Below, in pieces: positions 58,590 through 64,000 of a stretch of 64,000 nucleotides of DNA. Each line of letters begins with the position of its first letter. Position 1 is the first letter of the stretch. The notes under the pieces were generated by a model. The model ran no database searches and was not told where the DNA came from. It worked only from the letters and a program-made list of their open reading frames with translations. The translations under genes were made by a program, and so were the position numbers. The DNA comes from Streptosporangium sp040640155. GTDB taxonomy: Bacteria > Actinomycetota > Actinomycetes > Streptosporangiales > Streptosporangiaceae. The stretch is taken from NCBI RefSeq assembly GCF_040640155.1, contig NZ_JBFABE010000045.1, positions 1 to 64,000 on the forward strand, in the 5' to 3' direction.

Positions 58590-59782
58590 CCGGGCCGTCC
58601 CTGCCGGGCGCGGGGGAGCCGGGGGCAGCGGGGACACCGGGGACGCCGCGGGAGCTGCGGGTGTGCGAGGTCGTCAAGACCCTCGACGCCGGAGGGGTGG
58701 AGGTGCTCCTCGTCGAACGGCTGCGCCGCGCGCCCCGGGTGAACAAGGACTACACCGTGGTCTGTCTCCAGGCGTCCACCGGCGAGCTCATCGAGCGGCT
58801 GCGCGCCTCCGGGATCGCGGTCGTCGACCTCAGCCGGGACCCGCGCCCGCTGGTCTACGCCCGCCTGGTCCGCACCGTCCGCAGGCTCGCCCCGGACGTG
58901 CTGAACGTCCACTCGCCGACCCCGGCCGCCGCGCTGTGGCTGTCGGCCAGGCTCACCCCCCGCCGGCCGCTCCTGGTGTCCACCGTGCACTACTGCCGGC
59001 GTCCCACCACCGTGCGGTTCCGCCGGGTGACGGCGGCGGTCAGCATGGTCCTCGACTACCTCACCCGCAGGCTCGACGACCGGACGGTGGCGGTCTCCAC
59101 GCAGGTGGCACGCTCCCCCTCGGTGCGCGGGGCACGCCGCCTGCTGACCCGGGTGCACGGCGTGGACGTGGCCGAGCAGCGTTCCTGGGCGCTGCGGTCG
59201 GGGATCGTCAGGCGCCGGTTCGACGTGCCCGAGGGGGCGTTCCTGGTGGTCTGCGTGGCCAACTTCCGGCCGGAGAAGAACCACGCGCTGCTGATCCGGG
59301 CCGCCGCCACCGTACTGGCGGCACGGGACGACGCGGTCTTCCTGCTGGCCGGGGACGGGCCGCTGCGCGAGGACGTCGTCCGTGAGATCGAACGGCGCGG
59401 CCTGCACGACCGGGTGCGCGTGCTGGGCCAGGTACGCCAGGCCGGGCGGCTGGTCGCCGCGGCCGACCTGCTGGTGCTGAGCTCGCACTACGAGGGGCTG
59501 CCCGTGGTGGTCATGGAGGCGCTCGCGGCCGGGGTGCCGGTGGTCTCCACCGACGTGGGCGGAATCCCGGAACTGGTCTCCTCCGGCTGGAACGGCATCC
59601 TGACCGAACCGGAGTCGCCGGACGCGCTGGCCGCCGGGATCCTGCGGGCGATGGAGCCGGCCGTGCACCGCCGGCTGCGGTCCGGGGCGGCCGCCAGCGC
59701 GGAGAGCGTCGAGATGGCGGGCACGGCGGAGTGGTTCGAGAGCCTCTACGAGGAACTGGCGCAGACGACGCGCCGTACCTGA
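58586..59782 (+). CDS. Glycosyltransferase family 4
   Basis: A 398-aa GT-B enzyme. After a Gly/Pro-rich N-terminus of about 28 residues come VVKTLDAGGVEVLLVERL, LNVHSPTPAAAL, donor-side VVCVANFRPEKNHALLI, FLLAGDGPLREDV and the EX7E-like SHYEGLPVVVMEALAAGVPVVSTDVGG. It uses a nucleotide sugar for the repeat unit. GTGA overlap with the putative polymerase gene. Confidence 0.92.
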   Translation: MTGPSLPGAGEPGAAGTPGTPRELRVCEVVKTLDAGGVEVLLVERLRRAPRVNKDYTVVCLQASTGELIERLRASGIAVVDLSRDPRPLVYARLVRTVRRLAPDVLNVHSPTPAAALWLSARLTPRRPLLVSTVHYCRRPTTVRFRRVTAAVSMVLDYLTRRLDDRTVAVSTQVARSPSVRGARRLLTRVHGVDVAEQRSWALRSGIVRRRFDVPEGAFLVVCVANFRPEKNHALLIRAAATVLAARDDAVFLLAGDGPLREDVVREIERRGLHDRVRVLGQVRQAGRLVAAADLLVLSSHYEGLPVVVMEALAAGVPVVSTDVGGIPELVSSGWNGILTEPESPDALAAGILRAMEPAVHRRLRSGAAASAESVEMAGTAEWFESLYEELAQTTRRT

Positions 59783-59923
59783 CGGCGCCGGGGGAGCCCG
59801 CCGGCACCGGGGCGCACCTGCCGCCGGCGGCACGGCGGCGGGCATGGGGGCGGGACGACGGCGGCACGGGGACGACACGGAGACGACACGGAGACGGCGC
59901 GGCGGTCAGAGGCGGCGCGGCGG

Positions 59924-60793
59924 TCAGGGGCGGTAGCCGAGCTCGTGGAGGTGAACGGCGAGCGAGTTGTCGAGCAGGGAGAGCTGGGCCGGGGTGAGGT
60001 CCCGGCGGAACGCCTCGGAGCGGCCGGGGGAGAACACCCGGCGCGCGAAGTCCCGCTCGAAGGCGGGCGTCCAGGCGAGCCCGAGGAACTCCAGGACCAG
60101 GTCGGTCTGCTTGCGCGGGTCGGCCAGCAGGTCCTCGTAGCGCACCTGCAGCCACGACTCCGGCGCCACCGCCGCGCGCGCCGTCTCGGTGGCGTCCATC
60201 AGGAGCTTCCAGCCGATGCCCGCCAGGTGCACCTGGGAGCGGCCGGCCTCGTCCCACTCGCGGGCGTAGTCCTCGGGCAGCGGGCCGAAGTGCCACCCCG
60301 GCGCGCCCAGGTGCCCGCGCCACCACGGCATCTGCAGCCAGGAGTTGGCGACGGCGCGCCCGTCGCGCACGATGTGCACGAACCGCGCCTCGGGGAACAC
60401 CTCGTGCAGGAACGCGGCGCGGGGCCACCCGGTGAACTTGTGCAGGTAGTGGCCGGATCGCTGGACCTCCGCCCGGGTCGCGAAGAAGGTCCGCATGCGC
60501 CCGGCCAGCCAGGGGGTGGCGTCGGCGGCCGTCAGATCCTGGAAGGAGTCGACCACCAGCGGGGAGACCTCGCGCCTCAGGGCGCGGTGGGCCTCGCAGG
60601 GCCGCAGCCGCTTCCCCGGGAAGTCGGCCGGTGTCCGGCGGTAGACCGCGCCGCCGACGCGTTTCGCCGCGTCCGGGGTCCGGGGGAAGCGGTCGTCCAG
60701 GTTGGTGACGAACCCCACCTCCGGATGGCGGGTGAGCACCTCGTACAGGAGGGTGGAACCACACCGTCCGCTGCCGATGAGGAAGTCGAGCAT
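59924..60793 (-). CDS. Sulfotransferase
   Basis: A 289-aa PAPS-dependent sulfotransferase: 5'-phosphosulfate loop FLIGSGRCGSTLLYEVL at the N-terminus, HKFTGWPRA, and the 3'-phosphate motif FVHIVRDGRAVANSW, ending in a YEDLLADPRKQ segment. It would transfer sulfate to a sugar hydroxyl or a lipid. The ATG at 60793 begins MLDFLIGSG, as in relatives. It is convergent with the glycosyltransferase gene; repeats of the type acacggagacg fill the gap between them. Confidence 0.9.
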   Translation of the reverse strand: MLDFLIGSGRCGSTLLYEVLTRHPEVGFVTNLDDRFPRTPDAAKRVGGAVYRRTPADFPGKRLRPCEAHRALRREVSPLVVDSFQDLTAADATPWLAGRMRTFFATRAEVQRSGHYLHKFTGWPRAAFLHEVFPEARFVHIVRDGRAVANSWLQMPWWRGHLGAPGWHFGPLPEDYAREWDEAGRSQVHLAGIGWKLLMDATETARAAVAPESWLQVRYEDLLADPRKQTDLVLEFLGLAWTPAFERDFARRVFSPGRSEAFRRDLTPAQLSLLDNSLAVHLHELGYRP

Positions 60794-61186
60794 AGGGAAT
60801 CCCCGTTCCGGGTGATGTCGCGAATATGGATCCGGTCCATCGGGGCCGGGCCGGATATTCGACGGTAACCCACCTTCCGGAGCCGTCGGCGGATGTCGCC
60901 CTCCGGCGGAACCGGTGTCGGCGGAGAACAATCATTAAATAGCAGGAAATGACAGTCATCGCCTTTCGAGATGCCTTTGGCGCGTCCCGTCCGGCGTGGC
61001 CCCGCCGCCGTGTCCCGGCCGTTGCCGCGCCGTTCCCGCGCCGTTCTGACGCGGTGTCCGCGCGGTGGCGGCGTGATGCGGCGCGTCCGCCGGACAGGCT
61101 ACGAGCTGCGCAAACGCCGGGCAAAACCTCTCCCGGCGCGGGGTCGCGCGCCCGGCCCGCGCGTCCGGGTCGCCAGAATCGCACTC
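60794..61186. other. Divergent region, sulfotransferase / large membrane protein
   Basis: 393 bp. An AT-rich stretch around 60930-60960 (with ATTAAAT) is promoter-like on both strands. The right part is GC-rich with ccgcgccgttc-type repeats. No gene is supported. CAGAAT (61174-61179) lies 7 nt before the next start. Confidence 0.4.
61174..61179 (+). promoter_or_regulatory. -10 box CAGAAT, leaderless promoter
   Basis: CAGAAT is followed by 7 nt and the ATG at 61187; no ribosome binding site is seen. Confidence 0.5.
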
Positions 61187-63592
61187 ATGACAGAATCTGT
61201 GACCGATCACGATTCCGCGCCCGGTGCACCGGAGGTCACGGCGCGGATGGGAACGTCCGCATCCGCCACTCGCGGAACCTTTTCACGGGGAAGGCGGAGA
61301 ACGCCGGACCGCGGGGTGAACCGCGTTCTCCGGCGGGCGGGGAAATGGGCGCCCGCGGTGTTCGCGGTCGCCGTCGTGGCGGCCGCGCTGCGTTTCTACG
61401 GCGTCCCGGTCGCGGACACGGCCGTCTTCGGCGGGTACGTCGCGCTGGGGGTGGCGCTCCCGGGCCTGCTGCTGGTCCGGGCCCTCTACCGGGGGGCGCG
61501 CACGCTCGCGTTCGCCGAGGAACTCGCGCTCGGGCTCGCGCTGGGGTACGCCGTCGAGGTACCCGTCTACATCGCCGCCCGGGCGGCGGGGGCGCCGCCG
61601 CTCGTGCTGCTGTGGCCGCTCGGCACCTGCGCCGTGTTCGCCGCCGTCCCCCGGCTGCGCGGGCACTTCAGGGGCGTGGCCCGCACACGGGAGCCCGCCT
61701 GGTACGCGTGGTTCCTCGCGCTGCTCGTCGTCCACGTGACCGCCTGGAGCTCCTTCACGTTCTTCAGGACCACCGCCCTGACCTGGCCGGCGGCGGGGAC
61801 GTCCCTGTTCGACATCCCGTACCACCTGGCGCTGGTCGGCGAGCTGAGGCACCACGTGCCGCCCACCGTGCCCGTGGTGGCGGGGGAGCCCCTGCTCTAC
61901 CACTGGTTCGTCTACGCCCACCTGGCGGCGGCGAGCTGGGTCACCGGCCTGGAACCCCTGGTCCTGCTCTTCCGCCTGGGCATGTTCCCGATGCTGGTCG
62001 CCTTCGTCGTCCTGGTGGGGGCGATCGGGCACCGCGTCACCGGTTCCCGGGCCGGGTCGGCGCTGGCCGTCGCGGGAACGGTCCTGGTCGCGGTGCCGAG
62101 CCTGTACGCGAACACCAACGGCCTGTTCACCTGGACGGGCGTCCAGCACTCCGCGTGGGAGAGCCCCACCCAGACCTTCGGCGCCCTGCTGTTCGCGCCC
62201 GTCGTCCTGCTGCTGATCGACGCCTTCGAGCGCGGGCGGCGGCACGGCGCCGGCCGGTGGGTGCTGGTGGCGATCCTCCTGGCGGCGGTGGCCGGGGCCA
62301 AGGCCACCTACCTGCCCATGCTCCTCGCGGGGCTGGCGGCGCTCGCCGTGGTCGAGGCGGTCAGGCGGCGCAGGCCGCCCTGGGCCGTGCTCGGCGCGCT
62401 CGTGATCACCGCCGCCTGCCTGCTGTACGCGCAGACGGTGCTGTTCGGCGGTGCCCGGCAGGCGATGTCCCTCGATCCGCTCGCGCTGATGCGCAGGACC
62501 TGGGGCGAGCTGACCGGCCTGGGCGAGCACGCCCAGCCGCCGCCGGCCTCCCTGGCCGGGATCACCCTGCTGTACGCCGCGTGCTGGGCCGTCACCTGGT
62601 GCGGGATCGCCGGGCTGCTGAGCCGGCCGCGCTCGCTCGCGCGCCCCGCCACCGTCCTCGTCCTGGGCGTCGGCGCCGCCGGGATCGGCGCGACGGCGCT
62701 GCTGGGAGGGCCGGCCCTGAACCAGGGCTACTTCCTCCAGGGTGCCTACCCCTGTCTGGCGGTCGCCGCGGCCCACGGGTTCCTGGTCGTCGTGCGCGGC
62801 AGCGGGGTGTCGCGCCTGGCGCTGGCGGGGGCGGCGGCAGCGGGGGTGGTCCTGACCCACCTGGTCCGCGTCGTGTCGGACGTGCGGGTCCCGCTCGTGG
62901 CGGGCCGCGACGAGGACGTCCTGTACCGGCCCTTCGTCGCGGTGGCGGTCGTCGTGGCGGCGGCGCTGGTGTTCCTGGTCGCGACCGGGCGGCGACCGCG
63001 CGACCTGGCCCTGCTGATCGCCCTGGTCACGGCCGTCGGCCCCCTCTCGGCCTGGCACGCCCGCGCCCTGTCGATCGCGTACGGGGGAGGTGAGAACGGC
63101 GTCTACCGGGTGAGCCGGCCGGCGGCGGGGGAGGTCCCGGCGGGGATGCTCACCGCCGGGCGGTGGCTGCGGGCCCACTCGCGCCCGGACGAGCTGGTCG
63201 CCACGAACGCGCACTGCGTCTGGCGGGCCGGGGCCCCCTGCGACAGCCGGCACTTCTGGATCTCCGCGCTGACCGAACGGCGCGTGCTGGTCGAGGGCTG
63301 GGCGTACACCGCGAGGAACCTGGACCGGTGGCGACCGGGGGCATCGGTGACGGGAATCCCGTTCTGGGACACCGGGAGGCTCTCGCTGAACGAGACGGTC
63401 TTCACGGCGCCCTCGGCCGAGGCGGTGCGCCGCCTGCGCGAGCACCACGGGGTGCGCTGGCTCTTCGTCGAGGAGGACCGGGAGGACCTGAGCCCGAGGA
63501 TCGGGGAGTTCGCGACGCTGCGGTTCCGCGCGGCGGACTGCGCGGTCTACCGGCTCCCGGACACCCCGGCCCGTCCTGAGGTCAGGTCCTGA
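61187..63592 (+). CDS. Large polytopic membrane protein, glycosyltransferase (GT-C-like)
   Basis: An 801-aa protein. A charged N-terminal tail (about 50 residues) is followed by about 14-16 membrane segments. The loop after TM5/6 has SLFDIPYHLALVGELRHHVP and LLYHWFVYAHLAAASW, resembling the acidic first loop of GT-C glycosyltransferases. The C-terminal 200 residues form a soluble domain (VATNAHCVWRAG, CDSRHFWISALTERRVLVEGWAY, LREHHGVRWLFVEED), as in actinobacterial membrane proteins that use polyprenyl-linked sugars. The role in polymer assembly is inferred. A strong terminator follows. Confidence 0.75.
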   Translation: MTESVTDHDSAPGAPEVTARMGTSASATRGTFSRGRRRTPDRGVNRVLRRAGKWAPAVFAVAVVAAALRFYGVPVADTAVFGGYVALGVALPGLLLVRALYRGARTLAFAEELALGLALGYAVEVPVYIAARAAGAPPLVLLWPLGTCAVFAAVPRLRGHFRGVARTREPAWYAWFLALLVVHVTAWSSFTFFRTTALTWPAAGTSLFDIPYHLALVGELRHHVPPTVPVVAGEPLLYHWFVYAHLAAASWVTGLEPLVLLFRLGMFPMLVAFVVLVGAIGHRVTGSRAGSALAVAGTVLVAVPSLYANTNGLFTWTGVQHSAWESPTQTFGALLFAPVVLLLIDAFERGRRHGAGRWVLVAILLAAVAGAKATYLPMLLAGLAALAVVEAVRRRRPPWAVLGALVITAACLLYAQTVLFGGARQAMSLDPLALMRRTWGELTGLGEHAQPPPASLAGITLLYAACWAVTWCGIAGLLSRPRSLARPATVLVLGVGAAGIGATALLGGPALNQGYFLQGAYPCLAVAAAHGFLVVVRGSGVSRLALAGAAAAGVVLTHLVRVVSDVRVPLVAGRDEDVLYRPFVAVAVVVAAALVFLVATGRRPRDLALLIALVTAVGPLSAWHARALSIAYGGGENGVYRVSRPAAGEVPAGMLTAGRWLRAHSRPDELVATNAHCVWRAGAPCDSRHFWISALTERRVLVEGWAYTARNLDRWRPGASVTGIPFWDTGRLSLNETVFTAPSAEAVRRLREHHGVRWLFVEEDREDLSPRIGEFATLRFRAADCAVYRLPDTPARPEVRS

Positions 63593-63598
63593 GCCCTT

Positions 63599-63629
63599 CC
63601 CGCGGGCCGCCCGGCGGACGGCCCGCGGG
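63599..63629. terminator. 11-bp hairpin between convergent genes
   Basis: CCCGCGGGCCG (63599-63609) and CGGCCCGCGGG (63619-63629) are exact reverse complements with a 9-nt loop. It can end both the membrane-protein and pectate-lyase transcripts. Confidence 0.75.
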
Positions 63630-63634
63630 GATCG

Positions 63635-64000
63635 TCACGGCGTCACGGGCCTGCCGCCGAAGGTCACGACGAGGCGTCCGTCGGCGGCGAAGGACCATCC
63701 CAGGGCGCCGGTGTAGGAGGAGCAGCGCGAGCCGTTGGAGCCGGACCAGAACTGGTTGCTGCCGTCGGCGTTGCCGATGATCCGGTCGTTGGACCCGCTG
63801 TCGCACGAGGTGTTGTTGCGGAACACCGAGGTTCCGCCGTCGAAGTTGAAGTTGCGCTCGGCGTTGCCGACGCCGACGTTGTTCGACACCGTCATCGTGC
63901 CGGGGTTGCGGTTGAAGGTGAAGCCGTGCTTGCCGTTGTCGTAGGCGATGTTGCGCCGGATGACGTGGTCGACCGCGATGTCCTCGCCGCCGAGCTTGTA
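63635..64000 (-). CDS. Pectate lyase family 9-like protein (5' partial, C-terminal part)
   Basis: The frame is open to the window edge; only the last 121 residues are present. Repeated beta-helix rungs with Asn ladders are visible: YKLGGEDIAVDHVIRRNIAYDNGKHGFTFNRNPG, VSNNVGVGN, FRNNTSC, then a short C-terminal strand ending GRPVTP. The DNGKHGFT segment matches PL9 pectate lyases (parallel beta-helix, calcium-dependent). Probably secreted to degrade plant pectin; it may be unrelated to the polysaccharide locus. Confidence 0.85.
   Translation of the reverse strand, partial: YKLGGEDIAVDHVIRRNIAYDNGKHGFTFNRNPGTMTVSNNVGVGNAERNFNFDGGTSVFRNNTSCDSGSNDRIIGNADGSNQFWSGSNGSRCSSYTGALGWSFAADGRLVVTFGGRPVTP

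Noticed and set aside
1..64000. tRNA, rRNA, insertion sequences and prophage genes
   Set aside because: I looked for T-loop GGTTCGA patterns with acceptor stems, transposase motifs and integrase genes on both strands and found none that hold up.

Overview
The window is about 70% GC, uses GTG starts freely, packs genes with 4-nt stop/start overlaps and carries many leaderless promoters (TAnnnT 6-8 nt before the start codon). Its gene content (NRPS, LAL-type LuxR regulators, MsiK-type ABC ATPase, aroC-aroK-aroB-aroQ order, mycelial-type secreted transglycosylases) points to a filamentous actinomycete, most likely of the Streptosporangiales; the exact genus cannot be read from the sequence alone. 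One assembly gap of 97 N lies at 41263-41359.

Layout. 1-4.46 kb: tail of a non-ribosomal peptide cluster: a terminal C-A-PCP-TE module (its 5' end lies outside the window), an MbtH-like protein and a type II thioesterase. 4.5-12 kb: an exported lipase; divergently, carbamate kinase and a cyanuric acid/barbiturate ring-opening amidohydrolase (a nitrogen-salvage pair); an SseB-like protein; a two-gene membrane unit; a DUF6196 protein; and a glyoxalase/TetR divergon with well-formed operators. 12.2-16.6 kb: prepilin peptidase followed by the shikimate operon aroC-aroK-aroB-aroQ. 16.7-27.1 kb: four alpha/beta hydrolases, an MHS-type MFS transporter and two large LAL regulators; two of the hydrolase promoters share an almost identical 20-bp site, and one hydrolase of the HSL family has lost its nucleophile motif. 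27.3-35.7 kb: DinG/XPD-type helicase, a repeat-rich disordered protein, a Na+/H+ antiporter, a UBP zinc finger, a lipoprotein, two DUF202 membrane proteins and a SalK-like protein. 35.8-40.1 kb: two paralogous secreted lytic transglycosylases, glutathione peroxidase, a LacI regulator and the MsiK-like ATPase, followed by two strong terminators. 40.4-44 kb: a DUF3494 (ice-binding-like) secreted protein with a TPTV repeat, an SDR, and a sortase-anchored helical surface protein.

43.9-63.6 kb is one large locus for a surface or exopolysaccharide. It has a DUF4012 protein, a Wzb-type tyrosine phosphatase, a Wzc/CpsD-type chain-length regulator and tyrosine kinase, a WecA/TagO-type initiating phosphotransferase, two NDP-sugar epimerases, two GT4 glycosyltransferases, a Wzx-type flippase, an asparagine-synthetase-like amidotransferase, a methyltransferase, a putative polymerase, a sulfotransferase and a large multi-membrane protein. 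Together they suggest a Wzx/Wzy-type polymer that may be amidated, methylated and sulfated. A PL9-type pectate lyase, cut by the window edge, closes the window.

The best candidates for new biology are the polysaccharide locus, the LAL/hydrolase regulon with its shared operator, the apparently catalytically dead HSL-family protein, and the wall-surface protein pair at 40-44 kb. No tRNA, rRNA, CRISPR array or transposase was seen.
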